Positions 22,218 through 34,443 of a DNA stretch of 64,000 bases are shown one piece after another. A model generated the notes under the pieces. It saw nothing but the letters and a program-made list of their open reading frames with translations, was not told the origin of the DNA and ran no database searches. Position 1 is the stretch's first letter. Each line of letters opens with the position of its first letter. Made by a program: the position numbers and the translations under genes. The DNA comes from Salticus scenicus (Eukaryota; Arthropoda; Arachnida; Araneae; Salticidae), in the NCBI GenBank assembly GCA_963930645.1, contig OZ005661.1, forward strand, positions 197,268,532-197,332,531. The letters run 5' to 3'.

Positions 22218-23993
22218 TGGTATAGCTTTGAAACTGAGCACAGTTATAAGATTAAGTGTCCTGTCCTGAACAACATACTAAAAGTCCCCAACCGAAGGGG
22301 GAGAGCGGAGAGGGGCAGAGGGCATTTAAATGATGCACTTTTTAGTTTTTATTAATATCTTGAAAACTATCGCATTTAGATAAAAGATGTCAGTTACAAA
22401 ATTAAACTACGTAAAATTTCCCATGAAAATGCCTATTACATTTGTTAGTATGATCAATAGTTAAGAAAATATAAAGGTTGCTTTGTATCTTACGGATATC
22501 TTACAGAAAAGTGGAGTTTTTCGAATTGTATATTTTGACTTCCACTCTTTAAACTTGGCGCATTGCGCGCGCACATGCACATATAGATATTTATTTGTAT
22601 GAGTAGAAAATATTTAACCCAAATCCTTTTAATTACGAACTATAGTTTACGTTACTATTGCAAGTAACATTTAAAAAAAAAAAAAAAAAAAAAACACACA
22701 GAATAGATTTGCCTATAAAACGAGCAGTTATGATTTCAAAGGCTGATATTATATGACAATTTTTCATTTTTATATATTGACATAGTTTTAGAATATTAAA
22801 TTGTTTTAAATTTCTGAAAAATAATTATTTTTAATAATAAAAAAGTTTTTTTATGAATCAAAAGCATTTATTTCTCTTGCACTGCCTAAAATGACTCCCC
22901 AGGAAAAAAAAAAAAAAAAAATGTTATAATGAAATGACTACAAGTATAAAGACAAAAAAGGACTTCAAATTTATAACAACCTTCTTTTAAGTCAGGGATT
23001 AAAAAGGAATTTTACCTAAACCACAACTTGTGCTTACTAACCTTAAAATTATTTAAAATGTACAAATCATGCTGTATTATCCTTACATATACCTTATGCA
23101 TATATTTGTTTTGTGCATTAGAAAGTATTTAACCAAAACCCTTTTAATTACATATTTTGGTTGATTTTACTACTGCAAAAAAGAAATTTCAAGAAAATGT
23201 GTTATTTCGTTCCCCTATATCTTCTAAAATATTGATCATACAAACAAAATGTACTGTGCATTTTTGTAAGAAATTTCACGTAGATTAATTTTGTAATTGA
23301 CATTTTTTCTCTAAATGCGATAATTTTCAAGATACGTAATAAAAGCTGAAATGTGCCCCCTTTAAATACCCCTGCCCCTCGCTCACCCCCCCCCCCCCCA
23401 TGGTTGGGGACTTTTAGTATGTTGTTCAGGACCCTCTTTGCTCTGAGTATGCAAAATTTTAAAACTACACATTTTTTTTTTTTTTTTTTTTTTAATGTTG
23501 ATCGGTTTTGGGTCTTCGTTATCTAGATTTTTACTCAAACCGCCACTTGCGCCTACTAGCCTTAAAATTACTTAAAACTTACAAAACATGTTGTATTGTC
23601 CTTGCATATTCCCTATGAATATATTTGTTTTGTACATTAGAAAATATTTGACCAAAACCCATTTAATTACACACTTTAGTTGTTTTTACTATTGCAAAAA
23701 AGAATTTTTCAAGAAAATGTGTTATTTCGTTCCCCTATATCTTCTATACTACTATTGATTATACAAACAAAATGTACTATGCATTTTTGTAGGAAATTTT
23801 ACGTAGATTAATTTTGTAATTGACATTTTTTTCTCTAAATGTGATAGTTTTTAAGATATTTAATAAAAAATGAAAAGTGCCCCCCTTAAATGCCCCCCTG
23901 CCGCCCGCTCACCCACCACGGGCGGGGACCTTTAGTATGTTGTTCAGGACACTCTCGGCTAGGAGTATGCAAAATTTCAAAACTACATGATTT
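21698..23993. mobile_element. Foldback structure of inverted dimers, 2.3 kb
   Basis: A unit of about 490 bp occurs four times: plus orientation at 21698-22190 and 22218-22520 (truncated), minus at about 23003-23466 and 23492-23993. Shared blocks include GTCCTGAACAACATACTAAA, a C/G-rich block, TTACAAAATTAATCTACGTA, and AACACATTTTCTTGAAAAAT. The outermost units mirror each other, so the whole has arms of about 500 bp. Each unit border carries a poly(A) or poly(T) tract. No ORF recognised. Confidence 0.85.
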
Positions 23994-24794
23994 TTTTTTT
24001 TTTTTTTTTCTTTTTCTATTCGTGAAATTTTGGCCTTCGTTGCCTGGACTACACTACCATTCAAGAATTACTGTTTTTAAGATGGTTGTATCGCAGAATA
24101 TGTTTAAATTTTAGCTTTGACACCATTAAAGCCAACGCCATTGATTTGATTCCGACCATTTAATTCCAATAAATATATTTTTAAAAAGAAAAATATTTCC
24201 ATTTGAAAAGAATTAATTAAACAAATGAAAAATATTAATATTTTATTTAACGTAAAATCTCATAAGTTTTATCCATTCTACTTTATTATAATTTGTTTTC
24301 GATAAATGCAACAAATTAAAAAAAAAAAAAAAAATCCCTTTTAAAGGAATAAGTGAAATGAATGAAAAATAAATAGTGTAACAGTGGTTGCTGCGGAACA
24401 CAAATGGTTGAATTGAAAAAATAAATTTAAGAAAATGGAACAGAAAAGTAAATGGATAAAATCGATAAAATTAATAACCAAACTAATTTATAATTGAAAA
24501 TCGAAAAAATCCAAATGAGACGCACTTTTGTGGGGTCCAAGCAATCCTTTGCCAAATTTTGTATAGCAGGGTGGAAAATGATATAAAAATGACCATTTTA
24601 TTTACTAAAGAATACATAAAGTATTATTAATTTAATTGTAAAGAAAATAGAAATGTTATATTGAATTCATAGGCTAGAATACATAAAGTATTATTAATTT
24701 AATTATAAAGAAAATAGAAATGTTATATTGAATTCATAGGCTATATAAAAATGCAAAGGCAGATTAAAAAACAATGTACATTGTTACATTATTA
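23994..24794. other. AT-rich with a 67-bp direct duplication
   Basis: The segment AATACATAAAGTATTATTAA...ATTCATAGGCTA is present twice in tandem (24610-24676 and 24677-24743). Nothing else recognised. Confidence 0.6.
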
Positions 24795-25726
24795 GGTAAA
24801 GCTAGGAGTTATTATTGTTCGGTTGGAGAGATTGCGCACATAGGGGATCGGCAGGAAGAAGTACAATGGGCGCTCTGAAACTCCAGGTAGTTCTACAATA
24901 TCGATAGCGGTGTGCCCATTTAAATGTGCATATACATTGCTTGATCAGTCTAAGATTACACGGGGTTATTTCCTCTTGTTTTCAAAACTGTTTGCTTCAA
25001 TTTTCAAAACTCTTTCTAGGAATTTTTATAGAACGGTAGCATTACAAAATATTTTTAAATTAAAAGATTTCGAATGGACTCGTTTATAGATATTACTTGT
25101 GGCAGGTGGTTGCATGAAAGTGGCATCCTTTACAACAACGAGTGCAACAATTATAGACAACGACAGATTACGTCAACAAACAAGAAACCACATTCATACT
25201 GAAAAGAAACTTTATTCATTTTAAGTTAAACATATTATCTAGTAGCTAAATGTTACTTTTCATTACCTAGTCTTGTTTTTTTTATAAGCTTCTTCAATTT
25301 ACTACCTTTAAATTAAAAAAAAATTAATCCTTTTTTTTTTTTCTTTTTTATATATATATATATATTATTATTAAATTGAAATACTTACATGTAACACAAA
25401 AAAAATTTGTTTACAAAAACCGTACACCAATGTCATTTAAGTGCAGTTATAATTGTTAACAATTGAATTGCAGTTAAAATTAAGCGCAATCACTCCTGCC
25501 CATTTGCGCAATCCCTCCTAACCTATAAGGAGAGATTGTGCAAAATAGCCCTCTTGGTTTTATTACAGTTATTGCTTTAAATCATAGTATAACAACAAAA
25601 TTGTAAAGGAAATGCGTAGAAGAAGGATCACTTCAAAGCTAATGCACCAACAGTTTAGCAAAAAATTAAAATTTAGATTTTTTGTAACGTTTTGTTGAAT
25701 TTTGCGCAACTTCTCCTAGCTTTACC
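24795..25726. mobile_element. TIR element, Harbinger-like, 932 bp
   Basis: Ends GGTAAAGCTAGGAG and CTCCTAGCTTTACC are perfect 14-bp inverted repeats flanked by TTA on both sides (24792-24794 and 25727-25729). A 3-bp TTA/TAA target is the PIF/Harbinger signature. A second motif, GAGAGATTGCGCAC near 24826, recurs inside (about 25509-25540) and near the right end (TTGCGCAA, 25702). No transposase seen, so it is non-autonomous. Confidence 0.65.
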
Positions 25727-26120
25727 TTAATGAATTTCATATTCACTAGTTATGTCATTAGAGCAAAATATTAAGAACTGCACAAAAATTTGTAAATTGT
25801 TAAAATATTGATTCTACTTAGTGGTTCGTAATTTCAGTAGAGCGCTATGGTGTAGAATATAGTAGAATTAGTACTTACCGAGGCGATAAAACCGAATAAC
25901 AAATTCCAATGTTATATTGAACATTTTGTCAAATTTTGTCGGTAGACATTGCTCTTCTACACTAAATGTTCTCCATCAAATTTAAGTCTCAAATATTAGC
26001 CAGCCATTTGAGGGTGGCAATCTTACTATATCCAAACCACTTTTTCTTTTGTATCTTATTTTGCAGAATTAATCGACGCATTATCTTTTCCAAAAGTATA
26101 ATTAAAACCAACATTTTTTT
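25727..26120. other. Unassigned AT-rich sequence
   Basis: No gene, RNA or repeat structure recognised. Confidence 0.45.
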
Positions 26121-26977
26121 TACTTTCTTCTTTATTCAGTAGAGGAAAGTACTGGGTTCGTAAAAATTTTCTGCTTCCGGTTTTCGATGGATTTACACGT
26201 TTTGAGAGATCCAGATCACGATTTGACAATTTATAGAAAATGTCTGTCTGTTTGTGTGTGTGTGACAAACATTTTGTGGCGACTCAGGAACTATTGCACA
26301 GATTTGCATATAAATTTATATGCAGATGCACCTTGACTTAAATTAGGGCTTTTCAACTTTTGATATCAATCGCTCAACAGGTGGCACTGCTATATAGCTA
26401 TTTCCACAATTTAAGGGAAGACTATATCTCAGAAACTACTGTACAGAATAGCATATAAATTTATACATAGATGCATCTTGATACAAACGAATGCATAACT
26501 TTTTTTAAACTAACCTCTCAACAGGTAGCGCTTTTATACAGCGATTTCCGCAATTTAAGGGCAGGCTTTATCTCAGGTTCTTTTGCGTATAATCATATAA
26601 AACTTGTTTCGCGAGAAGACCACTTTGAGACATTATGCTGATTCAGTTTGGATGCAAATAGGCCAATAGATACTTCTGCTATACTGCAGTTTTCCCCGAG
26701 AACGCGAAAACTATATCTCAACTTCTATGGCACATAACTGTACAAAACTTGATATATAAGATAACCATTATGAAAACGCATTTTTTAAGACGTTATTTAT
26801 AGAGAATTAAACAGTGTCTTTTTGGATATTTAGTGTTAGTTTTCTCTAAGATGAAAATCGTCTGCATTCATCATGGTAGCTAATTTTAATAAATAATAGT
26901 TTTTATAAATTATTTTTACTGGGGAAATTTATATAAGAAAATATAGAAAAAAGTCTTGTGGTGAAAAAACATACAAG
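26121..26977 (+). mobile_element. R2 (Helentron-like) copy, 0.86 kb
   Basis: Starts TACTTTCTTCTTTATTCAGT and shares with the copies at 43.7 and 50.4 kb the blocks GATTTACACGTTTTGAGA, TGTCTGTCTGT, CTCAACAGGTGGC and the end ATATAGAAAAAAGTCTTGTG. The 3' CTAG is mutated to CAAG near 26977. Non-coding; the ORF at 26056-26268 (minus) is incidental. Confidence 0.65.
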
Positions 26978-27340
26978 TTTTTATCTTTGTTCAGAAATTG
27001 CTTTTTTACAAATTGATGTACTTATTTCTGTTTTGTGAATATTCTACAAAATCAATATTCATCTAAACTCCAGGGAAAAAAGCGACCCCTTCACTGTTGA
27101 TGGTTGGAAAATACATCCTTTTCTTTAAAAAAATTATTCCAATACGAATGTATAGTGTGGAGACCATCCAAATAAGTTTTCTTTCCATCTCTGAAAATAA
27201 TTTTTGACCAATTTATTTATTTTTTTTTACAGATGTTTTTCTACAAGGTTAATGCGATTTTTTATGGCTTGAATGCATTTTACCATGTTACCATGTTTTT
27301 ATTAACTTCGATTCTTGTTTGTTTATTTGTTTGTTTGTCC
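26978..27340. other. AT-rich, nothing recognised
   Basis: No feature could be supported here. Confidence 0.45.
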
Positions 27341-27795
27341 GGTACAAATCTTGCAATCGATTTTTAACTAACTTCCCTACTAGCTAGATATTTGAAACTT
27401 TCAAAATAGCTCAGAACCCGGTGACAACATAATACTTCGAAGCCCAATTTGCAAATTTTTGATTAGTTTTCTTTCAATTAATTAAAATATGAAAATAATA
27501 ACCTCCTAATAGCTATAAAAAAAATAGCCATTAAAATATTAGCTATAATTTAATTGTTGCCAAAAAACAATTACGAGTTTATTTTCTTTCGACATAAAAA
27601 TAAATACTCTTAATTAAACGAGAACGTTAAAAAATTGTAAAAAAGGTAAATTATGCATCTAACAAAAATTCACGTCATTATCACTTTAAGAATTTTATAG
27701 GCATTGATAAAGTACTAATATAGCTCTACAGCTATGATTCAACAGGAAATTTAAAAACATGGTTTACAAAATTTATCTTATAATTATTTCTTTAC
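27341..27795 (+). mobile_element. R3 repeat copy 1 (Helitron-like body)
   Basis: TCCGGTACAAATCTTGCAAT, TTCCCTACTAGCTAGATATT, CAGAACCCGGTGACAACA, ATTGTTGCC, GACGTCATTATCACTTT (here CACGTCATTATC) and GCTATGATTCAACAG are shared in the same order with 33731-34190. The two copies look about 85-90% identical. Part of the family ends with a Helitron-type terminus at 32504. Confidence 0.7.
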
Positions 27796-28156
27796 AGTCA
27801 AGTGTAAAGGCTGACACCGACTTGGTTTTACATATCTATGGATTTCTTAACTTTTAATTGGTCTTCTTATGGTTTGTACTCACGTTGATGTCTTTATCTG
27901 GCTTTTAATTTATTTTTTTGTTAGTATTTTATTTGGCACCGTGTGAAAAGTCAAACATTCAGGTCTTTTTGAAATAATTCTCTGCCCTCCTGTTGATATT
28001 AACTCACTTCATGTAATCGGCATTTTTAGGAAATTGAAAACGACTGTCTCCTAAAGTTTTATTTTATCAGCCATTCTTTGAAGGAAGCATTGTTTGTCAT
28101 TATAAGCTAAATTTTGGTCTATTTCGATATCGGTGAATATTTATCCTCTCCCCTTC
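27796..28156. other. Unassigned
   Basis: No gene or repeat recognised. Confidence 0.4.
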
Positions 28157-28163
28157 ATCCAAA

Positions 28164-28818
28164 CATAGCCTCCTAAACTAGATGCCTTCCACGTGGCTCG
28201 GAAACTTGGCAACAATTCAAGCGGTAGACAGCTCCACCTGGTACAGATTGTGTAAGGTGCGCCAAATCTGGCAAACCTGCGCCGCCACAAAGAAGAATGG
28301 CAACCCAACTCTCGGAACGAGAAGCAGATGTCGAGAGACGATGTCGGGGCTGAAGGTTGTGGATGAAGAGCAATAGTTATAAACGAAATGTAAACTTGAT
28401 CTGTGAAATATATTCATTGTATATATATCATCGATTTTCATTAATATTTGTCATGCGTAATTTGTGATGCGTCCCATAATCGAAATGTTAATAAATGACT
28501 TGGGACTAACTGTGATTTTCCTTCATTGTCTCTGACCACTCACAAAGAATTTCACGTCCGAAATGTGTTCATTTACAGATTGTGTGATCTTTTTTATTCA
28601 ACAGCCACCAAACATTTTTAAAAGTGGGATTTTATTTTCATAAAAGGCGAATGTAATCGAAGAAACGTCGATTATATATATCATATATCACTTCTTAAAA
28701 TTATTGGTAACAGTTGAATAAAAAAGTCACGCAATCTGTACCAGATGGCGCTGTCTACCACTTGAACTGTTGCCAAGTTTCCGAGCCACGCGGAGGACAT
28801 CGAGTTTAGGAGGCTATG
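28164..28818. mobile_element. TIR transposon with 7-bp TSD, 655 bp
   Basis: The ends begin CATAGCCTCCTAAACT and match the inverted right end over about 90 bp with few mismatches. Both sides carry ATCCAAA (28157-28163 and 28819-28825), a 7-bp target duplication. The GC-rich arms hold ORFs on both strands (28182-28376), which are products of the TIR and not recognised proteins. Superfamily is unclear: 7 bp does not fit Tc1, hAT (8 bp) or Harbinger (3 bp). Confidence 0.85.
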
Positions 28819-28825
28819 ATCCAAA

Positions 28826-29350
28826 TGTCTTCTGAATTAAACGAACGCAATTACAAAATCTTTTAAAAACATTACTGCAGGCTTTCCAAAAGAAATTCAC
28901 CAATCACTCGCTGTAGTATTGAAATAACTATAGTGCTCTTAACAGTTTGCTCTTGCGTTATTTAAACAAGATGTATATTTTAAAATATGTTTAAAAAAAT
29001 ATATGCAATTTTTGCTATAATATCAACAGAAGTATCATGTATTTATTAGTTTTAATAAACTGGTTTGTGAATTTGCAAATGACAGCTATTTCATTTCTAT
29101 TGTTTTTGCATCTTTTTTATTATTTTTCACAACGCTGTGTTGTCATAAGTGATTCATTTAATCATAGTTAATACTCACATGAATATTTTCGAGAAAAATA
29201 AGCTGATAAAAGTAAAATAAAATGTCATATCAAATCCATTAACCAAAAAGGAAAAATGAAGTACTTATTTGAAAAAGTTCAAAACTGAAGCGCTTCGTAC
29301 TCAGGATCGTCCAACACGTCAGAGAGAATGGAAAATTGCAAGATTTCTGT
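28826..29350. other. AT-rich, nothing recognised
   Basis: No feature could be supported here. Confidence 0.45.
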
Positions 29351-30278
29351 CTATACGCAGTCGAAGTGTGACGTCACAAACCGTCATTGGATGCAAGAAA
29401 AAGATTTCCTATGTTAATCGCCCATTGGATTTTTTGTAAAAAATTATTAAAAATCGAGGAAAATTATTTCCCGATTTTAATCCCTATATTTCGGTATAGA
29501 TAAGTATTAGTTATCGTATGCATGTGTTAGTTTGAGTTATTTTGCTGTCAAAATGACAAAATTTTAATTTTAAATTTCAAAACTCTGTCATCCTTGGCGT
29601 TTTTTGCATTTGGCGATCAAAAACGTAATAAGAAAATATGCATGCCAGACGTATATTTTCGTAATATGTATTGTACGAAATATTGTTTCATGTTATTCAT
29701 TACTCTCTTAATATAAGTTGTTAAAATAACCACGATTTTTGAAAGGAATTAAATATGTTCGCCAAATAATTTGGCGATTTTTTTTTTTTTCCGCCAAGGA
29801 TGACAGATATCAAATCTATTCCGCTGCAACATATGCAACATATTAGTATCTTATATCAGATGCTTTATTTAGACGTTTGAAAACAAATTTGATTTCAAAT
29901 TGTAATATAATATTTATCATTTTTCTTTTAATTAGTATATTAGTTGGATATTTATTGTGTAAATATCATCCTTTGAGATGAAATGTTTATGTTTTCAATC
30001 GAATTTGGAAGTTTGCCATTTTTTTTTTTTATCTAGAGTTTTGAAATTTAAAATTCAAATTTTATCAATTTTACAGCAAAAACAATTTAATCTAACGCAT
30101 GCACACGATAACTAATACATAGCTATACTGAAATATGGGGATTAAAATCGGGAAATAATTTTCCTCGATATTTAATAATTTTTTACAAAAAATTCAATGG
30201 GCGATTAACATAGGAAATCTTTTTCTTGCATCCACTGACGGAAAGTGACGTCATCTAGCCGCGTTCGCTTGCGTATAG
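29351..30278. mobile_element. Foldback element, about 250-bp arms
   Basis: Left arm 29351-29600 and right arm about 30010-30278 are inverted repeats. They share CTATACGC, GTGACGTCA, TTGGATGCAAGAAAAAGATT, CCTATGTTAATCGCCCATTG, TATTTCCCGATTTTAAT and GAGTTTTGAAATTTAAAATT. Inside, CATCCTTGGCG (29591) is mirrored by CGCCAAGGATG (29795). No clear TSD. Non-coding. Confidence 0.8.
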
Positions 30279-31900
30279 CGGCCATATAAAGGTAAATGCT
30301 ATGGGGAACTATCTATCTTCGGGGGGAAAATGAAAAAGATTTAAAATAAGAAATGCATAAAGGAAATATTAATCGCATATGGAAAATTTCCAGACATAGC
30401 ATGCTGAAAATCAGACACGCATTGCGTTAAAAAAACTGAGAGTGGAAGAATCTTCAGCACCTTTCATGTTTAATTAATTGGTCAAAATAATATTTACGAT
30501 TTAAAAACAAAATGATTTATAATACTTTATATTAATTAAAGTAGAAGATAATGTTAAATTAAAATAAAACCATATAAAAATATTACTGTAATACACTATA
30601 TCTTCTATCACTTTAATAAACAGAATGAATGAAAGCAAAACGATAGCTCAGTAAATTTGGAATAGTGCTGCCATCTGTCGTTTAAAATTATATTTATATC
30701 TCATGGCAATTTAAAAACTATATTAGCATGGTCATGATATATAAATATCATATGTAATTGAATAAAAGAATATTTATTTTGTATTATTATCAAACTTGAT
30801 TAATGTAAATTAATTTTATGCAGATATTCTCTAAAATAGATCATATTATTAGAATCTTTTCAAGTATATAAAAATGCATAAGAATTTTGCACTAACGTTA
30901 TTGTAAATTCTATATATTTCTGTATTAATATGACAATATCTCTTACAGCAGATTAAAAAACTTTTATTTAATTACTGTAATTTTTATAGTACTATATCAT
31001 AAAGGAAATTCTCATATTTTAGATCAAAATATACATGTATTAAACTAATTGTTCTTATTTATTTGAAAGTATTTAAAGTAATTTTGATTAATAATTTTAT
31101 GAGTAACACTATTAAAAATAGGTTATGTAGCATTTAATTTTATGGAACTTTTCTTATTTTTTAAACTCAAAATTATGTGGCATTTATATCCTTAATATGT
31201 TTGAAACTTAGTACATTTTATATGAAAGCTGTTATTGTAATTATATGTAGAGATAGATAGATAGGTCGATAAATAGATATACAAATTAATATATTCCAAA
31301 TTAATAAATGCTTAAATTTTCTACCACGGAAAATGTTTATTGGAATTTACAACTGTTGAAAAACAAACAATATGTGTTATAGATATTCGATTTTTCGGTT
31401 GTTAAGGGAATGGGGACGTAACTATTATTTTTTTAATTATTATTTTAATTACTGTCTTATAGATATGAAATGCTGCACACATATGCACATATATAACATT
31501 AAGCATGTTGTAATTGTTCAAAAATTATATTAATTAAAAATAAACAAAATTGATATTTTTATTTATTTATTTATTTTTCATTTTTGAAAGTGCTTTATGC
31601 TAATTAGTTCTTAATTTTAGCTTTCTTTTTTATGTTATTATACTTTATTCTAAACTTGCTTGGGTATTACTTTGTATATTGATCGATAAGTTATTATTTT
31701 TAAAAAAAAGCATTTTTATGATTTTATGCTCAAATTTTATGCAAATTTCAATATCCATACATAAAAGTATTTTTTAATAATTATATTATCAATTATACCA
31801 CAAAATAACACCCATATATACTTAGAACATATTTTTAAAGAATGATAACATAAAAACGATAGGGAAAAAAAAAAACTAATTGCCATAAAGCAGTTCTTTT
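30279..31900. other. AT-rich, nothing recognised
   Basis: A short (AGAT)n run lies near 31249-31280. No gene, inverted repeat or RNA was recognised. Confidence 0.55.
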
Positions 31901-32124
31901 TTTTTTTTTTTTTTTTTTTTCAAAAACTTTAAAATTTTAAAATTTTTAGTAAGACAGGACTATTGCTTTCAATCTGACATTTTGTGTCTTTATCAGCAGC
32001 ATATATAGTTACGCTCATCCCTGACTGGCTGACTCTGTCGCGCTTAAAAAGGCTAAGAGATTTCCTTGGACTCTGTCTGTGTGTGAACACAAGTTGCCAC
32101 CTAATTTTCATACTTTAGTTAATT

Positions 32125-32295
32125 TTAAAAAATCTATTTGTCCGATCGATAAGCTGTTTAATCCGACGGATTCTGAAAAATTACCCTTTTCATTTGGTAC
32201 CTTATTTGTAACGGACTTCTCATTAGGTTTTTTAAATTAATTAAAATATGAAAAAATACATAGCTTTAAAATAGACATTTAAATTTTTAATTGTT

Positions 32296-32326
<31 letters not shown>

Positions 32327-32347
32327 AGCACAAAAACTTTCACGTGG

Positions 32348-32378
<31 letters not shown>

Positions 32379-32504
32379 ATAAAATATTAAATTTGCGTAT
32401 ATATGATGTCGAGATGATCTAAAGAAGGGCGTCTATAAAATAATAATTTTATAGGTAACGAAGAGAAAAAAAGAACGTGCGAAATTTTCGCACGGGCTTG
32501 CTAG
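32125..32504 (+). mobile_element. R3 Helitron-like element, 3' end
   Basis: Ends with a perfect hairpin GTGCGAAA-T-TTTCGCAC (32477-32493), then GGGCTTG and CTAG (32501-32504). A hairpin 7-11 nt before a CTAG end is the known Helitron 3' structure. Upstream, AATTAATTAAAATATGAAAA and TTTTTAATTGTTGCC match R3 copies at 27.3 and 33.7 kb. A poly(T) and a poly(A) tract interrupt it (32298-32326 and 32348-32375). Confidence 0.65.
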
Positions 32505-32732
32505 CAAATGAATTATTTGAAGTGAGAAATAAATAAAATGAAAGGATCATTTTTCAACGGGCGCCTTAGTCGCCCTACAACTAACTAGTTTGCTATATTT
32601 CAACTTGAATGTTATATCATGTTGTTGTTTCCTTTTGCTATCAGTTTTTAAGAGAAAACAGTTTAAAAATTTAGGTAAAACCTGCAAAAGAAATTTTAAG
32701 AAATGAATATAATAACAGAAAGAATATAATAA

Positions 32733-33053
32733 ATGGATGCCCTGAGAAGATCATGCAGGATATCAAGAATGGAGAGAGTGAGAAATGAGAGAATCAGAGA
32801 AATGATGAAAATAAAGGAAACCATATTAGATGAGGTTCAAAAAAAGAAATTGATCTGGCTTGGTCATATTAAAAGAATGAACGATGAAAGATTACCTAAA
32901 ATCGCTTTTAACTATATACCAAATAAGAAAAGAAAACGAGGAAGACGAAGAAAGGCTTGGATGCATAACGTAAAAAAAGCGATGAGTGTGGAAGAAGAGT
33001 GGACCCATGACCGGAAGACCTGGCACAGACTTGTGGATTCTGTCGGAAGTTAA
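32733..33053 (+). pseudogene. LINE reverse transcriptase C-terminus (5'-truncated)
   Basis: An open 106-residue frame: MDALRRSCRISRMERVRNE, then WLGHIKRMNDERLPK, then KRGRRRKAWMHNVKK. This is the tail following the RT domain of many non-LTR retrotransposon polyproteins, with the familiar DALRRs.risr, W.GHv.RM...RLPk and RGR.r..W blocks. A TAA directly precedes the first ATG, and the RT palm and endonuclease are absent, so the element is 5'-truncated near 32730, as is usual for LINEs. The remaining frame is intact through TAA at 33051-33053, and a GC-richer 3' UTR follows (to about 33120). Confidence 0.85.
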
Positions 33054-33350
33054 CACCCGATACCATAAACCGAACATACATGCATATAACAGTTGCTGAG
33101 GACCGCAACTTTATTTTAAGGTAAATATTACTTATTTATTTGATTTATTTATTTATTTATTGAACTTTTTGTTGATTTAAATCAATTAAAAAACGTTTCT
33201 CTTTTTTTTCCCTTGCACATCAACTTAAAAAAAGGAAAAAAAAAAAAAAAAAATTGAGAAAAATCGGGTGAAAGATTTTTTAAGAAACGGATATAGTAAC
33301 CACTAACAAGAAACACAACGCATTTACCGCATGTCAATATATGGCAGAAT

Positions 33351-33385
<35 letters not shown>

Positions 33386-33684
33386 GCCCTGTCTTACTAA
33401 ATCAAATTTTGTTTTGTATAGAATATTGTGAACATTACATGGAAAACAAAAATAAGCTTAGGTTTCTTTATTTTATTTTTATTTTTGTTTGAGTTTTCAA
33501 GAAATATTAATACACTTAATATTATTATATTTTAATACATTTATATACAAAATTTCATAACACTGAGATAGTAATTTACGAAATAATGTACATTGTTCTC
33601 CATCCCTTTAAAAATAATGCTATTAGTATTCACTAATAATTTTTTATGATTTACCATATTTTTCTTAATTTCGATTCTTGTTTC

Positions 33685-33721
<37 letters not shown>

Positions 33722-33730
33722 TTGTTGTCC
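33054..33730. other. LINE 3' UTR then homopolymer-rich AT sequence
   Basis: Up to about 33120 this is probable LINE 3' UTR (ACCGCAACTTTATTTTAAGG). Then poly(A) near 33238-33253, poly(T) near 33354-33380 and 33690-33720. No gene. Confidence 0.5.
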
Positions 33731-34195
33731 AGTACAAATCTTGCAATCAATTTTTAACTAACTTCCCTACTAGCTAGACATTTGAAACTTTCACAGTAGC
33801 TCAGAACCCGGTGACAACACAAGCCCGATTTTCAAAATTTTGATTAGTTTCTTTTAATTAATGAAGATATGAAAATAATAAACTCCTAATAGCTTAAAAA
33901 ATAGCCATTAAAATATTAGCTATAATTAAATTGTTGAACAATACAAAAAAAAAAAAAAAAAAAAATGTACGAGTTCATTCTCTTTCGACATAAAAATAAA
34001 TACATTCAATTAAACGTGAAGGTTAAAAAATTACAAAAAGTCAAATTATGCATCTCACAAAAAATTGACGTCATTATCACTTTACATTTTATACACATTG
34101 ATAAAGTGCTAATGTAGTTCTATAGCTATGATTCAATAGAAAATTTAAAAACATGGTATATAAAAAGTATTTTTATCTTATAATTATTTCTTTTA
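33731..34195 (+). mobile_element. R3 repeat copy 2
   Basis: Same block order as copy 1 (27341-27795): CCAGTACAAATCTTGCAATC, CTTCCCTACTAGCTAGACAT, TCAGAACCCGGTGACAACAC, GACGTCATTATCACTTT, CTATGATTCAATAG. A poly(A) tract has expanded near 33945-33965. Confidence 0.7.
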
Positions 34196-34443
34196 ATTTG
34201 TAATGACTATGATTCAGACTTTATTTAAAAGATGGTAGTGTAAACTTTTCAAAGCAATCATATTTTGAATACTCATGTATTGAAAATTATTAATGAAAAT
34301 AAAAAATATTTTGTCGAGTAGGAATAACTTAAATTGTCGAAAACTAAATTTTATGGAAGTTATAGATAAATAATGTTAAAATATTTTCGTAAAAATAAAT
34401 TATTTTTACATATTTTTTTGTACTTTTTTCTAATCTGCAATTA

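Noticed and set aside
28173..28441. ORFs on both strands in a GC-richer patch
   Set aside because: They lie in and next to the TIR of the 28164-28818 element, and opposite-strand ORFs mirror each other.
31943..33401. TTTAGTAAGACAGG at 31946 and its inverted match at 33386
   Set aside because: Only about 16 bp match, 1.4 kb apart, spanning unrelated Helitron and LINE pieces; no TSD.
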